DNA from: Solibacillus silvestris
GTDB lineage: Bacteria; Bacillota; Bacilli; Bacillales_A; Planococcaceae
DNA length: 64,000 bases
Assembly: GCA_001586195.1 (NCBI GenBank)
Contig: CP014609.1
Location: 2,818,501-2,882,500, forward strand
Reading direction: 5' to 3'
The notes under the pieces are model-generated. The model ran no database searches. It was not told the origin of the DNA and worked only from the letters and a program-made list of their open reading frames with translations. Positions 50,937-60,899 of this stretch are shown piece by piece. Within the stretch, counting starts at the first letter, position 1. Each line of letters opens with the position of its first letter. The translations under genes and the position numbers were made by a program.

Positions 50937-51690
50937 CTTCCACCTCGTGTCTAATCGTATCTGGAATCGTTATTTCAATACTGTAATAGGACGCTGTTTC
51001 GTCAATATGAACACGATAATTGTTGCGCCCGTAAAGATGCTCTAATCTTGAATAAATATTTTGAAGCCCGTGACCGCTTCGTTCGATTTGTTTTTCATAT
51101 TGTACGGGTTGCTTGGAGTTTTTCACACGAATTTCCAACTGATTTTCTAATTTTTGAATCGTAATATCAAGCTGGTGTTGGCCCGGATTCACTTCAAATT
51201 CATGCTTATACGCGTTTTCGATAATCGTCTGCAAAATAAATGGTGGCACGAGCCGATCCTTCACTAGATCGTCAATGTTCCGCTCAATGAGCACTCTGTC
51301 ACGGAATCGGTAATTTTGTATTGTTAAATAATGTTCAATCAATTCAATTTCCGTTTCGATTGGTGTGACGACATCATGCTCTTTAAAATGAAACTTCAAA
51401 AATTGCGAAAGACTTTCAATCGCCAATATCAAGTCTTTTTTTCTGTCCAGCCTCGCTAAACTTAATACCGTATTCAATGTGTTAAAAAAGAAATGTGGCT
51501 TAATCCGCTGAGTCAATTTTATATAGTTTACTGTATGTAAATCTTTTTCGAGTTCGAGCGCACGCTTTGCTTCCTTTAAAACATTGATTTGCTTTTCAAA
51601 AATTGAAATAAACCCCAATAGCATTGAAGCTATAATTGGGGCTAATACACAAATAAAAATAAAAATATTGAACGTATCTAGTTGAAACAT
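50914..51690 (-). CDS. LytS/YesM-type histidine kinase without an extracellular sensor
   Basis: The 258 residues have one N-terminal membrane helix (about 8-28), a short coiled segment (about 33-55), and the His-kinase domain with phospho-His in QRIKPHFFFNTLNTVLSLARLD (about residue 65), NAYKHEF and GHGLQNIYSRLEHLYG for ATP. No extracellular domain exists, so it must sense through the membrane, the cytosol or a partner protein. It lies 31 bases after the oligopeptide-type ATPase gene, in the same direction. Confidence 0.88.
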   Translation of the reverse strand: MFQLDTFNIFIFICVLAPIIASMLLGFISIFEKQINVLKEAKRALELEKDLHTVNYIKLTQRIKPHFFFNTLNTVLSLARLDRKKDLILAIESLSQFLKFHFKEHDVVTPIETEIELIEHYLTIQNYRFRDRVLIERNIDDLVKDRLVPPFILQTIIENAYKHEFEVNPGQHQLDITIQKLENQLEIRVKNSKQPVQYEKQIERSGHGLQNIYSRLEHLYGRNNYRVHIDETASYYSIEITIPDTIRHEVEDEYFINR

Positions 51691-51721
51691 TGCCGTGTGC
51701 TCCTAAAATGAATTACTACCA

Positions 51722-52708
51722 TTAAATCAATTTTTCCCAATGGTGACAAGTTACTTCTTGATTATTTTGAACATTCTGCATAGCAGGCTCTTCTTTTTTG
51801 CATTGTTCTGTAGCAAACGGGCAACGAGTATGGAAACGGCATCCTGAAGGTGGCGATAGTGGAGACGGAACATCGCCTTTCAATAAAATTCGTTCTTTCC
51901 GGTTCACTTTTTCAAACGTAGGAATCGCAGAAAATAAAGCTTTCGTATAAGGATGTTTCGGTGTATTGAATAAATTGTCCTTCGAAGCAATTTCTACAAT
52001 TTTACCTAAATACATCACAATTACGCGGTCCGATATATGTCTCACAACACTTAAATCATGGGAGATGAAAAGCAGTGTCAAGCCTAATTCCCGTTGCAGC
52101 TTTTTCAATAGGTTTAATATTTGCGCCTGAATCGAGACGTCCAATGCAGATACGGATTCATCACAAATAATAATTTTCGGATTAACCGAAAGCGCTCTTG
52201 CAATCCCTATACGCTGTCTTTGTCCACCGGAAAACTCATGCGGATACCGATCCAAATACTCCGGACGTAAACCGACCAATTGCATCAGTTCGACCATTCT
52301 ACCTTCCTGCAAATCTTTCGGCACTACCTTTTGAATGGTCATCGCTTCTGACAGCATTTGACGGATCGTTCTTCGCGGGTTTAAAGAAGCAAAGGGATCC
52401 TGGAAAATAATTTGAATGTCCTTGCGCATAACATTCAATTGTTTAGTCGATTTGCTTAATAGATCTTCGCCAAATAATTTAATCGAACCGCTTGTTGGCT
52501 CGTCCAATCGTAAAATAGATCGTCCGGTTGTCGATTTTCCGCAGCCTGATTCACCGACAATACTTAATGTCTCCCCTTCGTACAACTCAAAAGAAATATT
52601 ATCGACCGCTTTTACTACTTGTTTTTCTCCAAATAATTTATCGCGCTTCACATTAAAGTATTGCTTCAATTCTTTTACTTCCAAAATGGGCTCTTTCATC
52701 GTCTTCAT
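51722..52708 (-). CDS. Oligopeptide/nickel-type ABC ATPase (DppF/OppF)
   Basis: The 328-residue ATPase has Walker [15 protein letters not shown], signature FSGGQRQRIGIARAL, Walker B IICDESVSALDVSIQAQ, and the C-terminal cysteine-rich oligopeptide ABC tail GCRFHTRCPFATEQCKKEEP (often an iron-sulfur site). ATG 52708 overlaps the stop of the preceding ATPase (ATGA); GGGGTGG is six bases upstream. It is the second ATPase of the importer. Confidence 0.92.
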   Translation of the reverse strand: MKTMKEPILEVKELKQYFNVKRDKLFGEKQVVKAVDNISFELYEGETLSIVGESGCGKSTTGRSILRLDEPTSGSIKLFGEDLLSKSTKQLNVMRKDIQIIFQDPFASLNPRRTIRQMLSEAMTIQKVVPKDLQEGRMVELMQLVGLRPEYLDRYPHEFSGGQRQRIGIARALSVNPKIIICDESVSALDVSIQAQILNLLKKLQRELGLTLLFISHDLSVVRHISDRVIVMYLGKIVEIASKDNLFNTPKHPYTKALFSAIPTFEKVNRKERILLKGDVPSPLSPPSGCRFHTRCPFATEQCKKEEPAMQNVQNNQEVTCHHWEKLI

Positions 52709-53700
52709 GCATTGCCACCCCATTCACTTGTATATTTAAAGCAACGAACTGTTCTGCCTTCCCCCATTTGAACTAAATCCGGTTGTTTCGTTCTGCAAAT
52801 CGCCGCAGCAAATTGGCAGCGTTCCGCAAACCTGCAGCCAATAGGGTAGTGATACGGGCTAGGCACACTTCCTTCAATCGTTGCCAGATCTTCCTGGTCG
52901 CCATGCAATTTAGGAATGGAATCAATCAACCCGTTTGTGTAAGGATGAAGCGGCTCCTCGAAAATGCTATCTGCCGCCCCTTCTTCAATAATTTGCCCTG
53001 CGTACATGACCGCTACTTTATCACACATTTCAGCCACTACTCCCAAGTCATGGGTAATAAAAATAATACTCATGCCAAGCTTTTGCTGCAGTTCTTTTAA
53101 AATTTCTAAAATTTGTGCCTGTATCGTTACGTCCAGTGCAGTTGTCGGCTCATCCGCGATTAAAACTTCGGGATTGCAAGCTAACGCCATCGCAATCATG
53201 ACACGTTGTCTCATACCACCACTCAATTGAAACGGTTCTTGTTTAGCCCGTTTTTCAGGTGCGGGAATTCCGACAAGCTCCAGCATTTCCACTGCTTTAC
53301 GCCATGCCTCTTTTCTAGAAAGATTCTGATGTAATCGCAGCGACTCCGCTATTTGTTCGCCGACAGTTAGTACTGGATTTAAACTTGTCATCGGCTCCTG
53401 AAAAATCATGGAAATCTTATTGCCGCGCACTTTGCGTAACTGTTCATTATCCATTGCAATTATGTTCTCATTGTTCAGTAAAATTTCGCCATCAACGATT
53501 TTCCCCGGGGGTGTCGGTATTAACCTTAAAATAGAAAGAGATGTCATGGATTTGCCGCAACCCGATTCACCTACAATGCCTAAAGTCTCCCCTTTTTTCA
53601 GATGGAAAGATACTCCATCAACAGCTTTTGCTATGCCTTCTTCCGTAAAAAAATGCGTCTTTAAGTTTTTAACTTCCAATACTGTTGTTTCCATTGTCAT
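52705..53700 (-). CDS. Oligopeptide/nickel-type ABC ATPase (DppD/OppD)
   Basis: The 331-residue ATPase has Walker [16 protein letters not shown]-loop [12 protein letters not shown], signature [15 protein letters not shown], Walker [13 protein letters not shown], and the tail [21 protein letters not shown] chose ATG 53700 with AGGGAGG seven bases upstream, because the ATG two codons earlier touches the ribosome site. It follows the permease gene dppB-like at 53713. Confidence 0.92.
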   Translation of the reverse strand: MTMETTVLEVKNLKTHFFTEEGIAKAVDGVSFHLKKGETLGIVGESGCGKSMTSLSILRLIPTPPGKIVDGEILLNNENIIAMDNEQLRKVRGNKISMIFQEPMTSLNPVLTVGEQIAESLRLHQNLSRKEAWRKAVEMLELVGIPAPEKRAKQEPFQLSGGMRQRVMIAMALACNPEVLIADEPTTALDVTIQAQILEILKELQQKLGMSIIFITHDLGVVAEMCDKVAVMYAGQIIEEGAADSIFEEPLHPYTNGLIDSIPKLHGDQEDLATIEGSVPSPYHYPIGCRFAERCQFAAAICRTKQPDLVQMGEGRTVRCFKYTSEWGGNA

Positions 53701-53712
53701 TTCCATCCCTCC

Positions 53713-54633
53713 CTAATTCAGATCAATCCGTTTATTAAAGACTTTATATAAAATATCTACAAATAAATTTACGAAAACGAAAATCATGGAAGCAACTAAA
53801 ACCCCGCCCTGAACCATTGGTAAATCACGTGTTCGAATCGCATCCACAATCATCCGGCCTAATCCATTTACAGCAAACACTGATTCTATCAAAACCGTTC
53901 CACCTAACAGACTACCAAATTGTAAACCAACTACTGTAATCACCGGGATTAACGCATTTCGTAATGCATGTTTGAAAATAATCATATAACCTTTCAATCC
54001 TTTAGCTTTCGCCGTACGGATAAAGTCCTGATTGATTACTTCCAACATGCTAGATCTTGTCATACGCGCAACAATAGCAGCTCCCCCGGCTCCCAACGTA
54101 ATTGCGGGTAAAATAATATGCATCGGACTATCCCAACCGGCTACTGGTAGCCACCCTAAATTAATCGAGAACGAGTACATTAGTAAAATCCCTAAGAAAA
54201 AGCTCGGTAGTGAAATTCCTAATAAAGCAATAATCGTTACACCGAAATCCATCCATGAATACGGTCGAATCGCAGAAATGATTCCTGCCCCCAGACCGAG
54301 TACAATGGTAATTAAAATACTGTATACGGCCAGCTCAATCGTAATAGGTAAACGAACGATTATTTCATCCAGCACTTGATTGCCGTTTTTGATGGAGTGA
54401 CCTAAGTCGCCTTGTACTACACCTTTAATATATTCCCAATATTGAATATGCAAAGGCAGATTTAAACCTAAGTTTTCACGAAGCTCTTCAATTGTTTCCT
54501 GTGAGGCCCCTTCACCAGCCAATACGATAGCGGAATCCCCCGGCACCATCTGCATAATTAAAAATACCACGAGTGTCACGCCGAAAATGACAGGCACAAT
54601 CTGAACAAGTCTTTTTAAAATAAATAACGTCAT
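53713..54633 (-). CDS. Dipeptide-type ABC permease (DppB)
   Basis: The 306-residue permease has six helices with typical starts (MTLFILKRLVQIVPVIFGVTLVVFLIMQMVPGDSA) and EAA loop (FIRTAKAKGLKGYMIIFKHALRNALIPVITVVGLQFG). It follows the DppC-like gene by nine bases. Members carry di- or oligopeptides, nickel or other small molecules; the cargo here is probably the amidohydrolase substrate. Confidence 0.92.
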   Translation of the reverse strand: MTLFILKRLVQIVPVIFGVTLVVFLIMQMVPGDSAIVLAGEGASQETIEELRENLGLNLPLHIQYWEYIKGVVQGDLGHSIKNGNQVLDEIIVRLPITIELAVYSILITIVLGLGAGIISAIRPYSWMDFGVTIIALLGISLPSFFLGILLMYSFSINLGWLPVAGWDSPMHIILPAITLGAGGAAIVARMTRSSMLEVINQDFIRTAKAKGLKGYMIIFKHALRNALIPVITVVGLQFGSLLGGTVLIESVFAVNGLGRMIVDAIRTRDLPMVQGGVLVASMIFVFVNLFVDILYKVFNKRIDLN

Positions 54634-54642
54634 TGAAATCCC

Positions 54643-55536
54643 CTACCCTTTCATCCGTGGATCAAGTGCGTCTCTTAACCCATCGCCCAATAGATTCAAA
54701 CCTAACACCAGCATGGAGATCATTAAGCCCGGAAATAGCGCAATATGCGGCGCATTAAATAGGAAATCCCGCCCTGTCGATAACATCGCCCCCCACTCAG
54801 GTGACGGTGGCTGTGCACCTAAACCTAAGAAAGAAAGACCCGCAGCCGATAAAATCGCTGTTGCCAATCTCATAGACGCCTGAATAATAATCGGGGATAA
54901 AATATTCGGCAAAATGTGCCTTACTATAATGATCAAGTCATTTGCACCCAATGTTCTAACTGCATCAATATATTCCAGCTTTTTTACTTCCATTGTGGAT
55001 CCGCGCACAATTCGCGCAAACATCGGTACAGAGAAAAAACCTACAGCTAGCGTTACATTAATGAGGCTTGTCCCTAAAGCACTCACAATCGCCAGAGCCA
55101 ATAAAATACCCGGGAAGGCAAGCATCACATCAATAATACGGCTAATAATCGAATCAATTATGCCGCCATAATACCCTGCAACTAATCCTAGAATAATTCC
55201 TACAGACCCTCCGAACACTACCGCGAAAATACCAACACCCATTGTTAAATACGCACCGGATAAAATCCTGCTTAATATATCCCTTCCTTTATCATCCGTT
55301 CCCATGAGATGGTCCATGCTTGGTGACTGCAATTTATTTGCCAAATCTATCTCATATGGATCATAGGGGGCCAGCCACGGTCCCAAAAGTAATATGATAG
55401 CGTAGACGATTAAAATCCCTAACCCTACCATTGCAGTTTTGTTCTTTTTCAGTTTGCTCCATAATTTTCTGCTTTTATTTTTTTGGGCTTTAATAACCGG
55501 TTCATTCAGTTTAACCGTATTAACATTATTCTCCAT
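54643..55536 (-). CDS. Dipeptide-type ABC permease (DppC)
   Basis: The 297-residue permease has N-terminal RKLWSKLKKNKTAMVGLGILIVYAIILLLGPWLAPYDPYEIDLANKLQSPSMDHLMGTDDKGRDILSRI, the DppC signature, and EAA loop YIDAVRTLGANDLIIIVRHILPNILSPIIIQ. AGGAGAG precedes the ATG. It is the first gene of the minus-strand operon (DppC-B-D-F, kinase, regulator, membrane protein); a binding-protein gene is divergent. Confidence 0.92.
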   Translation of the reverse strand: MENNVNTVKLNEPVIKAQKNKSRKLWSKLKKNKTAMVGLGILIVYAIILLLGPWLAPYDPYEIDLANKLQSPSMDHLMGTDDKGRDILSRILSGAYLTMGVGIFAVVFGGSVGIILGLVAGYYGGIIDSIISRIIDVMLAFPGILLALAIVSALGTSLINVTLAVGFFSVPMFARIVRGSTMEVKKLEYIDAVRTLGANDLIIIVRHILPNILSPIIIQASMRLATAILSAAGLSFLGLGAQPPSPEWGAMLSTGRDFLFNAPHIALFPGLMISMLVLGLNLLGDGLRDALDPRMKG

Positions 55537-55725
55537 TTAATCTCTCCTACAACTTTATTTTGAATGTGTTCCAAATGTAAAAAATAAAGAGGGCAAAGTA
55601 AATATGAAAAAACAAACTTATCAGAAAATTTAAAATACAAGTAATAGAATTGAAAATATCTCTTGTTATTGTTTTATATAATGCATAATAGGTTAACCGA
55701 AATAATTATTGGAGGGATCAAACAT

Positions 55726-57282
55726 ATGAAGAAAATGAAGTATATGTTTACACTATTATTATTTGTACTCGTATTACAAGCCTGTTCAACAACGGATAAT
55801 ACGAATACAAGCAAGGGAGAAAACAACAATTCAAAAGCCGGAGAAGAACTGATTATATTACGGGCATCTGATGCGACAAGCTTAGATCCGCATTTCATTA
55901 CAGATATTCCATCAGCGAATATCATTCACGGTAAAGTTTACGAAACACTTATCGCTTTCGACAAAGACCGGAATTTCCAGCCTTTACTAGCAAAATCGTG
56001 GGAGCAGGTAGACGATACGACATGGACTTTCGAATTAAACGAAGGAATTAAATTCCATGATGGCACTGATTTTAATGCAGAAGCTGTGAAAACAACATTT
56101 GACCGATTATTTGATCCTGCAACAGGTTCACCACAAAAAGATAAGTTAAGCATGATTACGGAAGTTATTGTAAATGATACGTATTCAGTTTCTATGAAGT
56201 TAGCATCACCATATGCCGGATTACTATCAATTTTAGCAAGTAATGAAGGCAGTATTATTAGTCCAAAAGCGATAGCTGAAAGTGGCGATAAATTAAAAAC
56301 AGCACCTGTTGGAACTGGACCATTTGTCTTTAAAAGCTGGACTTCTGGCCAATCGATCGAGCTTGAAACAAATCAGGACTTTTGGGGCAATGTGCCGGCA
56401 TTCAACAAGCTGACATTTAAAATCGTACCTGAGGATGCAACACGTATCGCTATGGTTGAAAACGGCGAAGCGCATATTTCTGATCAGATTCCTGTAACAG
56501 ATTTAGCCCGCATTGAAAGCTCAGACTCCATTTCTTTATACCGTACAGAAGGTCTGGCTGTAGAATATATCGGCTTCAATGTCCAAGATCCATTCCTATC
56601 GGATGTGAAAGTACGTCAAGCTATCAGCTATGCTGTTGACCGTGAGTCCATTATCAGCGGTATTTATGAAAATGTGGGGACATTAGCCAACTCTGCAATG
56701 AGCCCGATGGTAATCGGCTATTCTGAAAATGTAAAAGGCTACGATTACAATTTGGGAGAAGCGAAAAAACTATTGGCTGAAGCTGGTGTAAAAGAAGGAA
56801 CGACTGTAAAAATTTTAACGAGCGACCGTAAAGAGCGTATTAATATGGCCGAGGTTATTCAATCCCAATTAAAAGGTATTGGCTTGAAGGCGGAAATTCA
56901 AGTGATGGAGTACGGTGCATACATTCAGGAAATTTCCAATAAACAACATCAAATGTTTATCGGCGGCTGGGGGAATGCAACTGGTGATGGCGACTATAAC
57001 CAGTACAATCTATTCCATACTGCTTCACAAGGTGCGCCTGGCAACCATTTCTACTATTCTAATCCGACTGTCGATCAATTAATTGAAGATGCACGTGCAG
57101 AAAGTGATTTGGAAACACGTGAGAAGATTTATGAAGAGGCACTAAAAATAGAATTAGAAGAAGCAGTTTACATTCCCGTTCGTAACTACGAACATTTAGC
57201 GGTAGTAAGCGATAAAGTCAAAGGATTTTGGTTAGATGCATCGAACTACGCTATGGTCCGTGATGTAAAGGTATCACAATAA
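55726..57282 (+). CDS. Oligopeptide-type solute-binding lipoprotein
   Basis: The 518-residue family-5 binding protein has a signal and lipobox (MKKMKYMFTLLLFVLVLQAC, modified Cys at 20). The mature part shows LILRASDATSLDPHFITDIPSANIIHGKVYETLIAFDKD and WTFELNEGIKFHDGTDFNAEAVKTTFDRL. ATG 55726 has GGAGGG upstream; the longer frame is rejected. It delivers cargo to the divergent DppBCDF importer and is followed by the amidohydrolase genes. Confidence 0.92.
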   Translation: MKKMKYMFTLLLFVLVLQACSTTDNTNTSKGENNNSKAGEELIILRASDATSLDPHFITDIPSANIIHGKVYETLIAFDKDRNFQPLLAKSWEQVDDTTWTFELNEGIKFHDGTDFNAEAVKTTFDRLFDPATGSPQKDKLSMITEVIVNDTYSVSMKLASPYAGLLSILASNEGSIISPKAIAESGDKLKTAPVGTGPFVFKSWTSGQSIELETNQDFWGNVPAFNKLTFKIVPEDATRIAMVENGEAHISDQIPVTDLARIESSDSISLYRTEGLAVEYIGFNVQDPFLSDVKVRQAISYAVDRESIISGIYENVGTLANSAMSPMVIGYSENVKGYDYNLGEAKKLLAEAGVKEGTTVKILTSDRKERINMAEVIQSQLKGIGLKAEIQVMEYGAYIQEISNKQHQMFIGGWGNATGDGDYNQYNLFHTASQGAPGNHFYYSNPTVDQLIEDARAESDLETREKIYEEALKIELEEAVYIPVRNYEHLAVVSDKVKGFWLDASNYAMVRDVKVSQ

Positions 57283-57307
57283 ACCCGAAAGGAAGGAATC
57301 CTTTAAC

Positions 57308-58549
57308 ATGAATCTATTAATTAAAAACGCAAAATTAGAAACCGGTTATATTTTCGAAGCCGATATAGTAACAGGTACGAAAACAGAGAATTTCGACATC
57401 CTCATTAAGGATGGTCAAATCACAGCGATTGAAAAGGAAATTTCAGAACCATTTATAGAGACGATCCAAGCAAATGGGCAGCTTCTGTTGCCTTCTTTTA
57501 GAGAAATGCATATTCATATCGACAAAACTTACTTTGGCGGTGAATGGATTGCCCCAACACCTATTACAGAAGGCATCTTTACACGCATTAAAGAAGAAAT
57601 TGCGCTATTGCCTTTACAATTGCCAGTAGCAAAAGAACGCGCAGTCAAAATGGTTGAGCATTTGATTGCACAAGGTCATACACATATTCGCAGCCATTGT
57701 AATGTCGACCCTCAAATTGGGGTTGAGCATATTAAAATCACAAAAGAAGTTCTTGACTCTTTTGCAGACAAAATCACGTATGATATCGTCGCTTTCCCGC
57801 AACATGGATTATTGCGCTCAAATGTAGAACCTTTAATGAGAGAAGCGATGGAACTTGGAGCAACACATGTCGGTGGTGTAGACCCTGCAATTGTGGATCG
57901 TGAAACGCGCCGTTCTTTGGAGTTGATCGTTGAAATTGCGCAAACTTACGACAAGCATATTGATATTCATTTACATGACCGCGATTTGCTCGGCGCGTTG
58001 GAAATCCATACATTAATCGATATTATCGAAGAACACAACTTTAAAAATGAAGTTACAATCAGCCATGCGATTGCGCTGTCGGATTTGGATGAAGGACAAT
58101 TAGCACCACTTGTCACTCGAATGGCTGCTTTGGGCATCGATGTTACTTCCACGATTCCGATTGGGCAAAACCGTTCCACTATCCCGGTCAAGTATTTATA
58201 TGATAACGGAGTTAAAGTGTCAGTCGGTCATGATAGTCTGACAGATCACTGGTCGCCTTTTGGTTCTGGTGATACGATTCATAAACTGAATACACTGGCT
58301 GAGCGCTTTAAATATATTGATGAGCGTTCATTAGGACAAACCTGGAAATATGCCGCAAACGGACTGACACCTTTAGATTGGGACGGCCAACAAATCTGGC
58401 CGAAGCTCGGGGACTCAGCAAACTTCCTTTTAGTAGATGGCTCCAGCAGTGCGCACGTTGTAGCTAGACGCTGTACTATTACAAACGTTATTTCCAAAGG
58501 AAAAATAATCCACAGCAACACAACTGTTTTGGAAGGAGAATTCCGATGA
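57308..58549 (+). CDS. CodA-like amidohydrolase/deaminase, paralogue 1
   Basis: The 413-residue metal-dependent amidohydrolase has a metal site with FREMHIHIDKTYF (H-x-H), DIHLHDRDLLGA (third His), SHAIALSD (fourth His) and VGHDSLTDHWSPFGSGD (catalytic Asp). It resembles cytosine deaminase. Near the third His, CodA has H-C-D-E, whereas this protein has H-L-H-D, which points to another substrate. It starts 25 bases after the binding-protein gene; its stop overlaps the next ATG (ATGA). Confidence 0.88.
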   Translation: MNLLIKNAKLETGYIFEADIVTGTKTENFDILIKDGQITAIEKEISEPFIETIQANGQLLLPSFREMHIHIDKTYFGGEWIAPTPITEGIFTRIKEEIALLPLQLPVAKERAVKMVEHLIAQGHTHIRSHCNVDPQIGVEHIKITKEVLDSFADKITYDIVAFPQHGLLRSNVEPLMREAMELGATHVGGVDPAIVDRETRRSLELIVEIAQTYDKHIDIHLHDRDLLGALEIHTLIDIIEEHNFKNEVTISHAIALSDLDEGQLAPLVTRMAALGIDVTSTIPIGQNRSTIPVKYLYDNGVKVSVGHDSLTDHWSPFGSGDTIHKLNTLAERFKYIDERSLGQTWKYAANGLTPLDWDGQQIWPKLGDSANFLLVDGSSSAHVVARRCTITNVISKGKIIHSNTTVLEGEFR

Positions 58550-59772
58550 ATCAATGGCTTAAAAATGTACGCTTAGAAACCGGCGAAATTGTCCACAGTA
58601 ACAACCGTATTGAAACGACTACAGAATTATTCCATCTTGAGATTTCTCACGATGGGCATATTGTCGATATTGTCCAAGCAACAGCGCCAGTCAATGCCTC
58701 GAATAGTATCGATTTAGAAGGCCAATTAGCGCTTCCTATTTTTAAAGAAATGCATAACCATTTGGATAAGACGTACTTATCTTTAGACTGGAAAGCTTGC
58801 CGACCAGTAAAAAACTTGAAAGAACGCCTTCACTATGAAGCACAAGAACTTGAATTGCTAAGCGAATCAATTGAACAGCGCGCTTCTGCAATGATCGAAA
58901 AAATTATCGCAAATGGCGTGAACCATATTCGTACACATATTAATGTAGACCCTTATATTGGCTTAAAAAATCTGGAGGGGGTCGTAAAGGCATTAAAAAA
59001 ATACAAAGACTTCGTTACTGCTGATATCATTGCATTTCCCCAACACGGATTGATGCGGGATGACGTTCCAGATCTTCTGCGAAAAGCGCTTGAAAATGGC
59101 GCGACAATGCTTGGTGGATTGGATCCGGGCGGCATTGATGGAGACATCGAAAACTCCCTTCGCTTAACAATGCAAATCGCTGAAGAATACGGGGTAGATG
59201 TAGACATTCATCTACATGACAGCGGGTATTTAGGCTATTATACAATTGATAAATGGATCGATCTAATCGAGGAACATAACTTTGGACACCGTACCGATTT
59301 CAGCCACGCTTTCAGTTTAGGCGATGTGAGTGTACCTGAACAGATTGCGATTGCTAAACGATTAAAGAAACACGATATTCGCATTATGTCTACGGTGCCA
59401 TTTAATTTAGGCCGAGTGATCCCGCCAATTGACTTATTAACAGAACACGGAGTGGAAGTGCACTTTGGCTTCGATGGCTTCTACGATTCATGGAGCCCAT
59501 ACGGATCTGGTGATATTTTGGAGAAGGCAAATATTTTTGCGGATGTAACGCGAAAAATTGATGAGCGCGGACTACGCAAATCATTAGGATATATTACAAA
59601 CCATATCACGCCTTTAAATGCACAAGGTCAACAACAGTGGCCAAAAATCGGCGATGAGGCAAGCTTTGTTTTTGTCCCTGTAAGCTGCAGCGCGGAGGCA
59701 GTAGCCCGTTTACCAAAACAACGCACCGTCATGAATAAAGGTAAGCTCTTTAACTCACTCATCACCACATGA
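58546..59772 (+). CDS. CodA-like amidohydrolase/deaminase, paralogue 2
   Basis: The 408-residue paralogue of the previous gene has KEMHNHLDKTYL (H-x-H), DIHLHDSGYLGY, SHAFSLGD and FGFDGFYDSWSPYGSGD. Thus the residue before the catalytic Asp is Phe where paralogue 1 has His. Its stop overlaps the next gene's ATG (ATGA). Two different but related hydrolases in one operon suggest two steps on one cyclic amide or two related substrates, or a mixed oligomer. Confidence 0.88.
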   Translation: MNQWLKNVRLETGEIVHSNNRIETTTELFHLEISHDGHIVDIVQATAPVNASNSIDLEGQLALPIFKEMHNHLDKTYLSLDWKACRPVKNLKERLHYEAQELELLSESIEQRASAMIEKIIANGVNHIRTHINVDPYIGLKNLEGVVKALKKYKDFVTADIIAFPQHGLMRDDVPDLLRKALENGATMLGGLDPGGIDGDIENSLRLTMQIAEEYGVDVDIHLHDSGYLGYYTIDKWIDLIEEHNFGHRTDFSHAFSLGDVSVPEQIAIAKRLKKHDIRIMSTVPFNLGRVIPPIDLLTEHGVEVHFGFDGFYDSWSPYGSGDILEKANIFADVTRKIDERGLRKSLGYITNHITPLNAQGQQQWPKIGDEASFVFVPVSCSAEAVARLPKQRTVMNKGKLFNSLITT

Positions 59773-60662
59773 TCAGAACATACTTTATCCTGTTAATTTG
59801 CGTTAGTTTATGGGCTTCTAACTTTATTATTGCGAGCGTTCTAGTTGAGTACGTAAATTCTTTGACGATTACTATAATCCGGCTCGTTTGCATCGTACTT
59901 TTTTTAGTGCTCATAGGCTTTCGGCAAATAAAATTGAAACTGCCTACCGTAAAATTATGGCTGCTCTTAATGTTTGCAGCCTTGCTGGGCGTCAGTATTA
60001 ACCATTATTCTTTTTTCAAAAGCATGGAAACTACTACTCCGATTGTCGCAGCATATATTTTAGCGCTGACGCCTATTACGACAGGTATCTTGAATAAGAT
60101 GCTCTTTAAAGAAAAGAAACCGCGCTCCTTTTGGTTGGGCTCTGTACTCTCTTTCATCGGTGTCATCATTATCGTTTCTTTTAAGGGAGAGATTCATTTC
60201 ACCTTTGGTACCGGTGAACTTTTTAGTGTTTTAACGATGATGAGCTTTGCAGGATTTCTAGTATGCCTGCAAGTATTGAGCAAAGATATGAACAGTCTCA
60301 CCCTTACGTTCAGCACAGTTTTTTTCGGGCTGCTCTTTCTTCTTCCATTTTCGTCCATTCTGCAATTAACCGAAATCCGGAATGTTGAATCGCCCATCCT
60401 TGTCTTACTGGTCGTATCGGCTATTTTAATACATGGGCTAAGTAATTTAGTGTGGAATAAAGAAATGCCGAAAGTCGGGGCATCTGTTGGGGCACTTTTC
60501 TTAAATCTGGAACCGTTAATTACGATAGCCTTGTCTTTCATTTTCCTTGGCGATGGCATTTCGGCTGTACAGATTATCGGTAGTGTCTTTGTATTATGCG
60601 GCATTGCTGTTTCGTTGAACTTTTTTAACATGCAGCGCTCTTTCAGTAACAGTATGAATTGA
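59769..60662 (+). CDS. EamA/DMT-family transporter
   Basis: The 297-residue protein has ten helices in two EamA halves (ICVSLWASNFIIASVLVEYVNSLTITIIRLVCIVLF and VGASVGALFLNLEPLITIALSFIFLGDGISAVQIIGS). DMT proteins usually export metabolites. It overlaps the second amidohydrolase by four bases, so it is translationally coupled and probably exports the product or a toxic by-product. Confidence 0.88.
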   Translation: MIRTYFILLICVSLWASNFIIASVLVEYVNSLTITIIRLVCIVLFLVLIGFRQIKLKLPTVKLWLLLMFAALLGVSINHYSFFKSMETTTPIVAAYILALTPITTGILNKMLFKEKKPRSFWLGSVLSFIGVIIIVSFKGEIHFTFGTGELFSVLTMMSFAGFLVCLQVLSKDMNSLTLTFSTVFFGLLFLLPFSSILQLTEIRNVESPILVLLVVSAILIHGLSNLVWNKEMPKVGASVGALFLNLEPLITIALSFIFLGDGISAVQIIGSVFVLCGIAVSLNFFNMQRSFSNSMN

Positions 60663-60730
60663 GGAGGAGGCGTCTGCCTTAATAACCGCGTTCAATAAAA
60701 GCCTTAGCTAAAATCCCCCTAGATACTTGG

Positions 60731-60767
60731 GAAAATCCACCTCTACTTAAAGTAAAGGTGGATTTTC
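60731..60767 (+). terminator. Hairpin after the amidohydrolase operon
   Basis: GAAAATCCACCT and AGGTGGATTTTC pair perfectly over 12 bases. No clear T run follows, so termination strength is uncertain. Confidence 0.5.
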
Positions 60768-60899
60768 AAGGTTTATGAAGAATATATATGAGTTATAGGT
60801 ATCCTTATGCACTTGTATCAATACAAGTGGAAATCCTATTTTTTGTCCATTTCCAGTTCATTCGAATTTGCATATTCCAACCGCTTTATTACTTCTCCT

